This document shows, piece by piece, positions 1-11,725 of a stretch of DNA of 64,000 nucleotides (positions are counted from its first letter, which is position 1; each line of letters begins with the position of its first letter). The notes below the pieces were generated by a model. It ran no database searches, had not been told where the DNA came from, and worked only from the letters and a program-made list of their open reading frames with translations. The position numbers and the translations under genes are program-made. This DNA is from Timema cristinae (lineage: Eukaryota > Arthropoda > Insecta > Phasmatodea > Timematidae), in the NCBI GenBank assembly GCA_039000515.1, contig JBCFYV010000024.1, forward strand, positions 14,721,922-14,785,921, in the 5' to 3' direction.

Positions 1-339
1 CTAATTTTTAAAAATGTACAAGTTTGGTTAAAGTGAAAATAATTAAGCTAAGATTGTGACGCCCAATTAGATGCCTGAATAAGTTTATTGTATGTAAATA
101 AGCTTGAGTTGAAAAGGTAGGAAACTAAAATGCATAGCCATACCTAGCCTACCTGTTTTTGGCCATGCATATAAGCAAACCACAAGACTTCTTGGTGCAC
201 TAAATAGTAAAAGATTGTTCCTGTTTTTGAAGCATGTACACATCATATTATATCAATAATTAAAAATGAGTTTCACAGCTATCACACCTATCTCATTCCA
301 TGGTAATTATTTCCACAGATATGTTGCATTAGCTCTAAA

Positions 340-1022
340 GGCCGCATTACACGTAGCAGGTTGCAGCACTGCATTCTGACGTCGTTTTGCAGCACTGCGA
401 GCTGACAAATCTGGTTACCTATTACACACAAGCTGCATTCTGACGAATGATCATCTTTCCACTCAGTGGAGAGAGAGTTATTTTATCGTCCGCACTTAGT
501 TTTGAAAATATGTCTCGTCAACAACAACAAGAAGACGAAGAGCTGCTTATATTGTACGAATACTACCAAAGTTTGAAATCTCGTGGTGTTGTAAAACACA
601 GAAACAAATGTGTGTGGAGTCGAAATTTAGTGTTAAAACGGAACACGATTTTACCTGAATTAGATGCTGATGACTTCTGAAACTACTTAAACGTATGAAT
701 GAAGACATCTACAAGCTTCTTTAGTCTATAGTCTAATATAAACACAGTGAACGTGGTCCAAATGAACGAAAATGTTGAGAAAATATATCCTCTGGTCTTG
801 TACTACCTTATCTTGACCAGGCGCACGCATGCGCAGTACAAAATCGACAAGTTGGAAGCGCAGAAAGCCGTCGTCGTCAGAAAATATCAAACTCGTTTGA
901 TATTTGCGCTGCCAGCTTTCTGATACATGCAACGATCATTTAGGTATATTATACGATCATCTTGCAGCGCTGCAAAACGACGTCAGAAAGCAGCGCTGCA
1001 ACCTGCTACGTGTAATGCGGCC
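340..1022 (+). mobile_element. PIF/Harbinger-like element with ~60-bp terminal inverted repeats
   Basis: The left end begins GGCCGCATTACACGTAGCAG at 340, and its reverse complement closes the element at 1022. The two ends match over about 60 bp with few mismatches, including the GACGTCGTTTTGCAGC segment. The 683-bp length is far too short for an autonomous element. The interior keeps a transposase N-terminal fragment at 447-715. Neighbouring bases do not give a clean target duplication (left flank CTAAA, right flank TATAG). Family assignment rests on the protein fragment and the GGCC ends. Confidence 0.65.
447..715 (+). pseudogene. HARBI1-like transposase N-terminal fragment (decayed)
   Basis: The open frame contains an acidic start (residues EDEELLILYEYY) and then a segment ending LDADDF before a stop at 678. 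After a frame change it continues as RMNEDIYKLL. In Harbinger nucleases, an acidic region, a basic W-containing segment, and a D(E)xFxNYxRM-like segment occur in this order ahead of the catalytic core. No catalytic DDE region is present. It is interpreted as the leftover of an internally deleted transposon, not a working gene. Confidence 0.5.
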
Positions 1023-1251
1023 TATAGACCTATCTACATTTTTTTTTAAATCACAGTTGTTATCTTTTCTTATTTACAAATAAATGACAAAACTACAACA
1101 TTAATAAATAGCATTCAACATGATTTCCTATATGTTTAGATGATTGTATTATTTTGATGTAAATTATTTGTTCTAATATTGAAATTGTTTTTATAATCTA
1201 TAATTTCTACTTTTTTAATCTAGTCAATCTCAATGGACTGTAATTTTTCAG

Positions 1252-1340
1252 ATGTAAGGACACAAGCTATGTATCAAATGATGGATAAATGCTTTGTAGG
1301 CATTATATTTTCAGTTTTTTCTGAAGACAAATCCACAAAA
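1252..1340 (+). CDS. BRCC3: BRCC36 coding exon (post-JAMM helix/strand region)
   Basis: Reads DVRTQAMYQMMDKCFVGIIF then SVFSEDKSTK, which corresponds to the segment just after the HxH/SxxD metal-binding motif in BRCC36. This family is a JAMM/MPN+ zinc metalloprotease that cuts lysine-63-linked ubiquitin in the BRCA1-A and BRISC complexes. The exon has a TTTTTCAG acceptor and a GTAAGTG donor. It enters at phase 1 and ends at phase 0. The 5' exons are outside the window, so the gene is partial here. Confidence 0.93.
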
Positions 1341-1948
1341 GTAAGTGTAAACTTGTGTAAAAATAAAGATAACTTAATATTTAATGTAATACTATGAAAT
1401 ATCACATCAGTTATAATGTGGGTGCAGATATTTTTCTCATCCTGCCTTGCAAACTTCTCAGGAATGTTACTCTGTACAATTACATGAATTGATGTACCAG
1501 TACAATAAATTACTGTACAAATATTGAGAAATTACTTTCAAGGGGAAAAGTAACACTAATAACTTCAAGATTATGTGGTTTACACTTTTTTTTTCAACAG
1601 TCTTATTTATAATATTTTAACAGCTTACATTGTATTAAAAAGTATGAGTGTTTGTAATTACATTTTATTAGGGGGATTCAGAGGTAAGTTTTATTTTGCT
1701 GTTTAACATGTAAGCGGGATTTAAATCAGCTATGGAAACTCTTCCTGAGGTTGACTTAACTTCTCTAGTGCAATAGTTTAATCTTTTAGATGCATTACAA
1801 ACTACCATTGATGTCACACATGATGCAGCGCACTTCACAAGTGGTTAACAAGATTATATTCCATTCAGCCTTATATGGTACACTTCACCTAATGTGTCTG
1901 AAATCTCATTTATGACCAAGAAACACTAATTTGTTTTTATTCATACAG

Positions 1949-2080
1949 GAGCAGCAGATTCAGGTGACTTGTTTCCAGTCTTTGAACCAAAGTCCCGAAG
2001 CGGAATCCGCTCAATTTCTTAGAAACGAGGTGCCCTTGTATGTTGTGCCCACGGACAAGTTATCAAAGCCATGTTTGGAG
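1949..2080 (+). CDS. BRCC3: BRCC36 coding exon (MPN domain C-terminal part)
   Basis: Acceptor TTCATACAG and donor GTGCGTGG bound 44 in-frame codons, phase 0 to 0. The sequence EQQIQVTCFQSLNQ followed by VPLYVVPTDKLSKPCLE matches the BRCC36 CFQS segment and the following paired hydrophobic strand. The spacer (SPEAESAQFLRN) is slightly longer than in vertebrates, which is normal for this loop. Confidence 0.95.
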
Positions 2081-2172
2081 GTGCGTGGTGGTTGTATGTG
2101 TTGTTTAGGGCCTGTATCATTGTCTTGTTTGTAGACAATTTGAAAACTAACATGTTTGTTCTTTATTTTCAG

Positions 2173-2281
2173 TCCATGGTAGAATTGCCAGAAATATTAT
2201 TTCAAGAAGAAAAGGATAGTTTCGATGCCACCACAAGATTGGCATATCTTAGTGTTTTAGCTGCGTTGAATAATGAGGCTG
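2173..2281 (+). CDS. BRCC3: BRCC36 coding exon (VELPxIL/QEE region)
   Basis: The reading SMVELPEILFQEEKDSF then DATTRLAYLSVLAALNNEA follows a TTTATTTTCAG acceptor. It ends at phase 1 before GTAAGTT. The VELPxILxQEExD block is a BRCC36 hallmark just before the C-terminal helical region that contacts the MPN-minus partner (Abraxas/KIAA0157 type). Confidence 0.95.
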
Positions 2282-2381
2282 GTAAGTTATATAGAGCCTG
2301 TCATATTGATGGAAATGCTAAATATGTCATTACCATTGGTGGTCGCATGATATAATGCCTTTCTCTTTGTGTTAAACTGGG

Positions 2382-2490
2382 TTGCCAGTGACAGAGAGAT
2401 CGGGGTTTTAATCATGCTTGAGAACACTGAGGATGATTTCCCACTCCCCATCCACACAAATATGGGTACATTTCTTCTAAAACTCCACCT
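2382..2490 (+). repeat. Diverged SINE body fragment in BRCC36 intron
   Basis: The stretch around 2423-2480 resembles the body of the SINE at 8959-9214: a TGATTTCCCACT segment, a CCxCACxxAAATxTGGGT segment and a TTCTTCTAAA segment in the same order and spacing. Neither the tRNA-like head nor the tail is clear. Confidence 0.45.
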
Positions 2491-2569
2491 TCTGTCATCA
2501 ATCATGGTTTGCTGCACTTGCTGTGCTGTTAAGTCCTTGTGTGTGTGTGTACTTATTATAAGAAATGTA

Positions 2570-2656
2570 AAACTGCTGATCAAGTTCTTGTGCGTATATT
2601 ACCTAATTATATTTCTAGTGTGATTCAACTCCTTATTGTATTTCTAGTGCTGATCA
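2570..2656 (+). repeat. Small duplication around the last BRCC36 acceptor
   Basis: CTGATCAAGTTCTTGTGC at 2577-2594 nearly copies the start of the real exon (CTGATCAAGTCCTTGTGC at 2650). TATTTCTAGTG also occurs twice, at about 2609 and 2640. An extra TTTCTAG acceptor-like site therefore precedes the one that keeps the reading frame. Confidence 0.6.
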
Positions 2657-2814
2657 AGTCCTTGTGCCACATCACAGAAACGGTGTCTGGCCCGTTGATG
2701 AAAGCTCTAGAGCAACGTAAATCTACAAACCTCAAAAGATACAAGGAATTACTAGAAGAAAAAGACGCATTGGTTTCAATAAAGTCTCAGAGTGAAGTTA
2801 TCAACTGTTCATGA
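2648..2814 (+). CDS. BRCC3: BRCC36 terminal coding exon with stop codon
   Basis: It enters at phase 1 after TATTTCTAG and reads VLIKSLCHITETVSGPLMKA, then LEQRK, a charged stretch (LKRYKELLEEKDAL) and a TGA at 2812-2814. In BRCC36 proteins the C-terminus likewise has a VSGPL motif followed by a coiled-coil-like helix rich in E, Q, K and L. The length fits a full C-terminus. Confidence 0.94.
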
Positions 2815-3240
2815 TCAACATAATAAACTATGACCTTAAATGCAAGTCTTCACTAAATGGTTGGAAAATGAAATGTTTCCATAATAATGATTTAATTTGA
2901 CAGCCATAAGTATTTTTATTCATTCCTAATGTGTGGTAAAGCGTCTTGTTAACAAAGAAATATTTCTTAAGATCAATGCCATATAATTGTGCATCATTGT
3001 TAGTTGCGATTTTGTCAAATAGTTTTCATAATTATTTTAACTCTGGAAATAACCTTTTCATAACATGATATTTTCACCTAATTAAACCAATGAAAATGGT
3101 CTCAGTTACATAATATGTTTTGTGTTTATTTAGTTGTATTTATTTCCTATTATAGCTTACACCATGCATATTCTGTACCCTGTACTTTTGAAGAATTAAT
3201 GTATCTTTAATAAACCATTTTAAGTAAAATGTTATGATTT
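2815..3240 (+). other. BRCC36 3' UTR with polyadenylation signal
   Basis: AT-rich non-coding sequence follows the stop codon. A canonical AATAAA lies at 3209-3214. Another at 2822-2827 is only 8 nt past the stop and is an unlikely end. The exact cleavage site cannot be seen. Confidence 0.55.
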
Positions 3241-3739
3241 TGCTTGTCCTAAAAAATGTAATTGCCATATTTTAAATCTTCTTCACAGGAGTTAATAACT
3301 ATGTAATAATATATTTTAGAAGTTTGTGAATTTTCTATTTTTTTAATATAAAACAAATAAAATACATTTAAATTTATATGTTTCTGTTCTTTGTTAAATA
3401 ATTCCTTTGATAAACAGAACATGCACAAATTAACTAATAAATTAATAACAATTAGGGATGTGAGGGAATTAAAATGTTCATTCAAACCATTTATGTCCAT
3501 CTCTTGAAGGTCTTTAATCGATTGGGTTTTATTACACTTTGCTAAAAAATGTTTTTCCAAGAATTATAATACCTTAAAACAAGATTACTTTGCACCAAAA
3601 TCTTAAAACATAGCATATGGATGTTAATCTTTAGTTTCTTAGAGAAAGTACGGGTGAGGCATCATATTAAAAAAACTTGCATGTGCACCACCCGTTGTTT
3701 CTACAAGAAACTAAAGAATAATCATCTATTTTGTATAAG

Positions 3740-4310
3740 GATCAAATAGCCAGAGCTATTATATTTGTTCAGTGAGGATTTACTCGCATCTAGATATCAT
3801 GTTTTGAACATTGAAAAATGACACCTGGACACAGGAATCAAACCCGGGACTTTTGGCTTAGTATGCCAATGTTCTAACCACTGAGTTATCCAGGTATCGT
3901 ACCGTGCCCTGGGTAATTCCTCACTCATATTTTAAGGCAGAGTCTATGATGGACGTGCGGAAATCTTCGGCTACAAATGTGTGATTTTATTAAGATCACG
4001 AGCTATCAGATAACGCAGCCACCTTTGACTCGGTAGTTGGCTTCATGCTGCCACTTGTACAATTATTATAATTGTAAGGGATTGCATATTTAAGAATAAA
4101 ATAGCCAAAGCTAATATATTTGTACAGTGAGGATTTACTCTATCATATTCTGAAAATTGAAAAATGAAACCTGGACACGGGAATCGAAGAAGAATGACCC
4201 TGGGTACAGGATGATTCATGGATAACTCGGTGGTTAGAGCATTGGCGTACTAAGCCAAAGGTTCCGGGTTCAATTCTCGTGCCCAGGTGTCATTTTTCAA
4301 TTTTCAGAAT
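3740..4310. repeat. Foldback element with tRNA-like inverted ends (nested copy)
   Basis: An arm at 3811-3910 (TTGAAAAATGACACCTGGAC onward) is the inverse of 4220-4300, which ends GTGTCATTTTTCAA. The right arm reads like a tRNA: an A-box-like TGGTTAGAGCATTGG and a B-box-like GGGTTCAATTC. A second left-arm copy begins at 4163. A direct repeat of about 110 bp links 3740-3850 and 4092-4195. The same structure recurs at 60350-60584. Confidence 0.65.
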
Positions 4311-4370
4311 ATATCTATTTTGTATGTTTTAAGATTTTTGTCTAAAGAAACCATGTTTTGTAGTGTTTGT

Positions 4371-5433
<1,063 letters not shown>

Positions 5434-7300
5434 ATATTTATATATATTCTAGAGATTTGTTGAATCTGAATCATAAATTGTCTTTAGAATATCTAATCCA
5501 GATTTGAATATTCAAATATTTAAAAATGTTAAAGTAAAAATATTCATAAATCAATTTAAAATCGTTTTAGGCTTGATACCACTGACATATTTTGTTAGTC
5601 ATCTCTATTATGTCATTAACAACAAGAAGAACACTTTATTTAAGTTCATTATAGTCATACAATTTTATGATTTTGTTATTTGATGTCAAGTTCTTCATAT
5701 TGTATTTGAGATGTCTCAAGATTTTTATGAATCTCAAATCTGTCTAATACCATATGATTCTAGGAACCTTGCATGTAATTTATAATATAAGCTCACAAAA
5801 GAATTATAAACAAAAAGGACAAATACAAAGTACATCTTCAAAAGGGAATGCGAGTTGTACAAAGCAACTTCTAAAGAATGGGTAACCTAAATACAAAAAG
5901 CAAAGAAATGACAATGGTAAATCAATCACTAAAACACAGAGGAACAAATAAAAGGACGTAGCAATTTAATAAATAACAAGTGAAAATATATTTCTTTGGG
6001 TGGGACCATTTAATACTGAGATACGTTTTCAGGAGTGAAAAGGATTGTAAGTTAAGGTTCATATTTTCACAGTTTAATAACATAACGTTTTGGGTGAAAA
6101 TAAATGAAATCACTGGGACTATGTAGGTTGATTCCTTAACCGATGTTCAAAATTGTACCAGTGGTTTACATGATCAGCTGAGCTAATTGTTGGTGAATCA
6201 CGACAGCCGCTTATTATACTTGCCAAATTTTCTGAAAGCAAGGGGTAACAGATATTTAAGGATTGTTGGTTAGTATTAAACCACTTTGAAGGCTGCTCCA
6301 CAAGGGCCTCGGGAGTAAACTGTTCAGAAAGAACTGGTTATCACTGCCATCCCCTTTATGTGCTCTGATAGGGATCCTGCCAGCAACACGTCCTGTATAG
6401 ATGGATGAAATGAGATTCATCAGTTTACATGGGTTGGCAGCCTCGTTCATCTGTTGCCTGGGCTTCTCTCAAATATTAAATGCACCAGGTAAAGACTATT
6501 ACACCAGAACTATCACTATACTATACTATTAGGGCTACCTTTGCAGTGGTGCCAGGCTTGACAATCTACCAGTTTGCATCCATTAGCACCAAACGCATGA
6601 TATGTTGCGTAGAGCACAAGAACTGTAGGCATAAGTTGTACATGGTTGAACTCTAAAATACGCCAGGGGTAAAACAAAATCTTGCCTAGTAGTAACCTGG
6701 TGAAAATAACTTAATATTAAAATTTCAGCATAAAGCAAGGTCTGTCAAAGATAACACATTGTGTCTATGCTTGAAAAGAACCATCACATTTGAATTACCG
6801 ATGTTGTGCACTTATATTTCTCTTGCACTAAAAGTAGAAGGGGCAAGACACTTAAACCAAGGTTTAAAGTGAAAAAAATATTTAACAAGCTTTGTTATTG
6901 TGATTTACAATTTAATAAATTAGAATTTTTGATAAATTTTGTTAATTTTAATCAATAAATACTATTATAAGTACAATTCAACTGTAATATACGATAAATA
7001 AACAAAACTACATAAATTACTTCAAAACTAAACGATAATGGTTTCTTGACCTTAAATCTGTATTGAAAACTTGAATAGTATTAAAATGTATTTATATTTA
7101 AAAGTTAGACTTCCTGTGTGGTCAAAATTCTTGGCTACAGACCCAGAAGTCCCAGGATCAACTATTCTGAGCGCTTTCAAAATATATCTGTGAATCAGTC
7201 GTTGTGTCTGGAACATGGTCAAACTCAAGCCTCATGAGGATAGATGAGGAGCTATTTGAATAAAGAAGCAGCAGCTATGGTTTAGAATCTGGTAGATAAG
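5434..7300. other. Intergenic, no gene recognised
   Basis: Mostly AT-rich sequence. Another TAGAGATTTGTTGAATC start (hAT-like end) occurs at about 5451 without a clear partner. The part at 6119-6660 is less AT-rich and carries overlapping 60-64 residue frames on the - strand that match nothing I recognise. Confidence 0.5.
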
Positions 7301-7309
7301 TAAACATGG

Positions 7310-7700
7310 ACTTTTTACTTTCTCGCTATCTTACAAGTAGAGAAAGTATTGTGATCGTCAAAAAATTTGAACTCGAGATTTTGATGAATTTCGACATTTC
7401 GTTACCCTCCCCCCCCCCTTAATCCAAAAAAGTTTTTTTTTTACATTCCTGCCTGTCTGTACCTTGGAGTAGAGCCTAAACTATTTTACTGATTGGGCTA
7501 AAACTTGGTATCTAGGGTTTTCATAGGGTTGCCCCAAGGAGTTTTTGGAATTGTTTATCATCTAACCCTAAAATTAATGGTAATTTACTAAAGGGTGAAA
7601 AGAGATAAAAAAAATTACTTCCTCAAAACTGGCTCTAATGATTTTGATTAATTTTCATTTCTAAGCATTGATCAATATTATAAACAAATTGGCTACTCTG
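7310..7700. repeat. Dispersed repeat of unknown class, copy 1
   Basis: The segment with TTTCTCGCTATCTTACAAGT and, further on, TTTTTGGAATT and CAACCCTAAAATTAA-like blocks is closely paralleled at 53580-53880, in the same order and spacing. A weaker partial copy follows at 7900-8110. It is non-coding, with no terminal structure found. Confidence 0.55.
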
Positions 7701-7899
7701 ATTTTTTCAGCAAAATGACTTTAAGGGTTCCGCTCTGATGTGTAAATTCTCACTTTTTATCACATCTATGAAACTATTTGAGATATGAAATTACTTATTA
7801 TTGCAAATATGTATGTCTATTTATATTGCAAATATTTTATTTGAAACATATTTTTATAAAATATATAATAATTTTCAAGCTAGCTGCAATTATATATAT

Positions 7900-8110
7900 T
7901 TTTTAACTTTTCGAACACCAAAGGTCTAGCTAGTATTGTGACCATACAAAAAAATCTAACCCGAGATGTTGATGTATGTCGACTATTAATGACCCTCAAA
8001 ACCCTAAAAAGTGGTTTTTGCAATGCTGTGTGTCTGTTTAAACTTAAAATTAAGAGTAGTTTAAATAAAGGGCAAAAGGAGAATAAATCCATTTTCTCAA
8101 AATCGGCTCT
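7900..8110. repeat. Partial copy of the same dispersed repeat
   Basis: It shares the GTATTGTGACC...AAAAAATCTAACCCGAGAT...GTTGATG sequence order and the later GGGCAAAAGGAGAATAA/CTCAAAATCGGCTCTAA block with 7350-7640. This suggests a tandem or nested arrangement of one repeat. Confidence 0.4.
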
Positions 8111-8919
8111 AACAATTTTGATTAAAATTTGTACCTATGCATCGATTAAGATTTTAAACAAAATGGCTATTTTCATTTTTCTATGAAAATTACTTTTAGG
8201 GTACTTTACAGAAGCGGAAATTTCCTTATATTTAAGATACTAAATAACTTCTAATTGCAAAATTGTATAGCTATTAAAAATAAAAAACTTTTATTTGGAA
8301 TATATCTTTATAAAACTAATAGTTTGAGACATTGGCAAATATATTAATACAATTTTGTGAGCTTTAGTTGTAAAGATACACTTAAGTCATAACACAATGA
8401 TTCTCTAATTCCATAGAAGTGGAAAAGTCTCTCAAAAAGTGTATATAATTTTAGACTAATTAGTCAATATATACCTTTTCTTTGATCTAAATTTAAAAAT
8501 GTGATAACCATAAGATGTGCTAGCCCTAATAAAACATCAAAATTTTTAGCCTGAATTCAAAATTTTAATACTATGTATTGACCCTTTTGGACCCAATATT
8601 GATCTTTTTTTTTGGTTCAAATATACTAGTGAAATTCTTTATAAAGAAAATGATAAAATTTAAATCCGGGAGTCAACAAATGTCTAGCGTAAGTATAACA
8701 CAATTTTTGTTCGGATTTGCTAGTATATATTTTTTCGTTTCACATATATTAAGAGTTTTGAGTAAATATCTTCATTTTTAAACAATGGAGTGAGAAAGTT
8801 TGTGCAGAGTTCCGTACCATTTATTTTTTCATTCTCTCATATTTTCATCCCACTGGGATTTAAATTAAATATATGAATAATTATTATCTCACTTTGGACC
8901 AACATTTTTTGTTCATGTA

Positions 8920-9459
8920 TTTGGAAGAAAGTACAGGAAAGGTGGATAGAAACATATACCTGCCTCGGTGGCGTAGTTGGCTAATGCACTAGTTGTGTTG
9001 AGCTAGACTGCTGAGGACGAGGTTCGAATCTCGGTCGGGTGAACTGGGGGTGGTTTTCCCTAAATGATTTTCCATTCTCCCTCCACGCAAATGTGGGTTC
9101 ATTTCCTCTCATTCAATCTTTCCAATTCCTAATCCATTAGCGTAATTAGTACTTAAAGCGTATAAACCGAACGGGTAATAAGACGCGGTGCTAAATAATA
9201 ATAATAATAATAATGATAGAAACATATAAAAGTGAACAAACACAACATGGCTTTTACAATGAAAAGAACACAGTTCACACTTTGCATTGCTTCCATTGGA
9301 CAAAGAGGTAATAACCCCCTCTTAGAGAAAATTGATCACTAACCCCCAACCCAAGAGACAGCCATTACCTCTTTGTCCAATGGCAGCAATGTAAAGTGTT
9401 AACTGTGTTCTTTACCTTCTATTTGTTTCTATCCACCTTTCCTATACCTTCTTCCAAAA
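8920..9459. mobile_element. MITE with ~34-bp inverted ends and TA target, split by a SINE
   Basis: TTTGGAAGAAAGTACAGGAA at the left is mirrored by TTCCTATACCTTCTTCCAAA at the right. TA dinucleotides border both ends, which suggests a Tc1/mariner-type insertion. Without the nested SINE the element is about 270 bp. A full relative lies at about 33725-33895 and a one-ended relative at about 24690. Confidence 0.65.
8959..9214 (+). mobile_element. tRNA-derived SINE, type A, with perfect 14-bp target duplication
   Basis: GATAGAAACATATA flanks both sides (8945-8958 and 9215-9228). The head CCTGCCTCGGTGGCGTAGTT carries an A-box-like region, and GGTTCGAATCTCG is a good B box. The tail runs CGTATAAACCGAACGGGTAA, then AAGACGCGGTGC, then a TAA repeat. 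This is the cleanest SINE copy in the window and it is nested inside a MITE. Confidence 0.92.
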
Positions 9460-9597
9460 TAAATAATTATATAAAACCTCAAAAAAGAAAAAAAAGTTTT
9501 CCTTAAAGAGATATATTTTGAACCATAATGTAATTAAAGAAAATAATATGCCTTAAAATACCACATATTGTAAAAAAAACACCTCAAGAGAGCCTAA

Positions 9598-9815
9598 CCT
9601 TCATTAGTGGGCTAAAATATCAGTCTTGTCCTGTCTAGTATAGCAGTGGTATGGAGGATAAAGTTCGAACCCCAAACAGGTTTTTCTAAATGATTTCTCA
9701 CTCTCCTTACATGGGAGTGCAGGTATATCTCCTCTAAATTCTCTTTATCTCATCTCTACTCTTGTAGTGTAATTGATTGTAAATAAACTGGATAGGTAGT
9801 AGGGTGTGGTGAAAA
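9598..9815 (+). mobile_element. Diverged type A SINE
   Basis: The body order matches 8959-9214: GGATAAAGTTCGAACCCC as B box, TTTTTCTAAATGATTTCTCA, a CTCCTTACATGGGAGTGCAG segment, then AAACTGGATAGGTAGTAGGG and GTGGTG with an A-rich end. The head is decayed. Confidence 0.55.
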
Positions 9816-11480
9816 AAAAAAAATCAAACAAGTTTTTTTTTCTAATCAAGAAATAGTTTATAAATTGTATCAACAGTTACCTGAATCAATTGTGTATAAC
9901 ATACAGCCACCAGTATTAAAAAAAAAATTAGATAACATTTTTAAAAAATATTTTCGACTTAGTAACCTGTAACACAATCGGGTTATGAATGATAAATAAG
10001 TTACACTTCATACATAAATATATATTTAATTCACGGCTACACAATCATTATATCACTACAGTAAGCTTGGATTTAAAAATTATTTTTTGGTTTCTAGTAG
10101 CAGTGCAGTTATTATTCATCCGTACATACAATAAACCTTAAAAGTAATAGATTACAAGAGTATCAACAATTTCCACCGATGCATATTAAAAAAAAACTCA
10201 AAGTGATTCAAAAGTCTTCATACATCGGGAGTATTTTTTATTTAGTTACCGTTTTGAAATGTCCTTTTTGAGAATAAGCATATGGAGATCAATGACCATA
10301 CCATGAAACTGTTGTGGGTGAATTTGATAGGAGATACTCTCCAGGAAAAAAAATTACACATGACACTGTTGCCAAACTTATTGAGAAGTTCCGAATAACT
10401 GTAAGTATTAAACACACAAAACACAGACACGACCTTTGACAAATATCCAAAAATGAATGCATATCAGCAATGGTAATGCCTAGGTTTGAAAAGAGTACAG
10501 TAATTACATCTAAACAAAATTCAAATTTTGGATCCTCCCTAATCATGAGACTTTTGAATCACCTTTTATATTAAAAGATTAAATTAGAAATGTGAATATA
10601 AAATTCACAATACATAAAAATAAAAGACAAAATCACAGGAAAACTAACATGATAATAATAAAAATATATATGATAAATACTCTTTGGTTGTCATTATGAC
10701 TAATTGTAATCAATATAATCATTTATTTAGGCTCTGTTTATAATTGAGATGCAATATGACTACAACTGCAAGACAATCTTGCTCAGCAGTCGCAATGCAA
10801 CAGCTGTATGAATACATCAACCTCAATATATGAACACTTTGGGAGCAGATATGCATCATGTGCTTTACTCAAAAGCTTAAAATTTGGATTTGAATTCCGG
10901 TGTGTTATCAGAGTAGTAATGAAAACAGTGTGATACACTAATGTAATTTAAGTGATAGAAAAGGAGCCCAATCTGAAAGGATAGGCTATGCTTCGGTAGA
11001 AAACAGTTAAACTTCTATTTTTCAAACTTTGATCACATACCTAGAGAAAAAAAGATGATAATAACTAAGTTTGAAGAGTGAATGAAGAATTGGCAAATAA
11101 AGTGTATTTGTTTCAATCAAGTTTCAAATACATGTCGACTACCAACCCTATCACTTTATATTACATTATTTTACAGTATTTCCACATTTTTCATATATTT
11201 CTAGCTCAATGCGTTCAGGTTCAGAGGAATAATATTACATATCGGAACTCCCAAATGGTTGCTATAACCTCAAATCTTCATCATAAGAAACTTGCACACC
11301 AATAATTAACCAAAACCACACACTTTCTAACAGCAATAGACAGTAGTAGTACTAGTAGAACAATAGTCCCAACTCTCCCTCTTCACTCATATTGCCATGT
11401 TCAATAAAGGAAATATACATTATTCTATAACGCTATGGAAAGCAGGTGATACCAACCAAGCAGCCGCTGCATGTTGGTGA
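9816..11480. other. Intergenic, AT-rich; one decayed transposon HTH trace
   Basis: No gene is supported. At about 10330-10560 the + strand reads HDTVAKLIEKFRITVS (with breaks), which resembles the helix-turn-helix start of a common arthropod transposon-associated protein. The rest of the frame is broken. Nothing else is recognisable. Confidence 0.35.
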
Positions 11481-11489
11481 TGATAATGC

Positions 11490-11725
11490 CAACATTTGTA
11501 TATAGAAGGTGTCATGTGGTCAGCACAACAAACCCTTCGGCCATTAATGTCAGTTTTATAAACCGGAGCCTCTACTATATTCAAGTAGCTCCTTAAGTGT
11601 CCTTAGGAGGCTGAGTTGAGCCTGTTCCAGACCCACCAATTCACAGGAAATCTGGAGTGTAGGGGATTGAACCCGGGACCTCTGGATATTTAGCCGGGAA
11701 CACTGACCACTAGACCACACTATTC
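11490..11725 (-). mobile_element. SINE-like element with tRNA-like head, another type
   Basis: On the - strand a tRNA-like head begins near 11725 (GTGTGGTCTAGTGGTCAGTG), with B-box-like GGGTTCAATCCCC at about 11666-11678. An unrelated body runs to about 11490. No target duplication was identified. Confidence 0.5.

Larger units (their letters stand above)
1..1251 (+). other. BRCC36 intron (5' side incomplete)
   Basis: This AT-rich stretch lies upstream of the first visible BRCC36 exon and ends in a pyrimidine-rich acceptor (TAATTTTTCAG at 1241-1251). The only recognisable content is the inverted-repeat element at 340-1022. The exons carrying the JAMM metal-binding motif are not here and must lie before base 1. 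Confidence 0.7.

Noticed and set aside
3249..3560. 103-codon - strand frame downstream of BRCC36
   Set aside because: AT-driven composition, no family resemblance, overlaps sequence with no splice or promoter context.
8959..9040. tRNA-like sequences as functional tRNA genes (also near 4676, 30180, 34880, 48950, 57650, 60530)
   Set aside because: They have A and B boxes but poor stem pairing, no clear anticodon arm or acceptor stem, and they continue into shared SINE bodies with repeat tails and, in two cases, target duplications.
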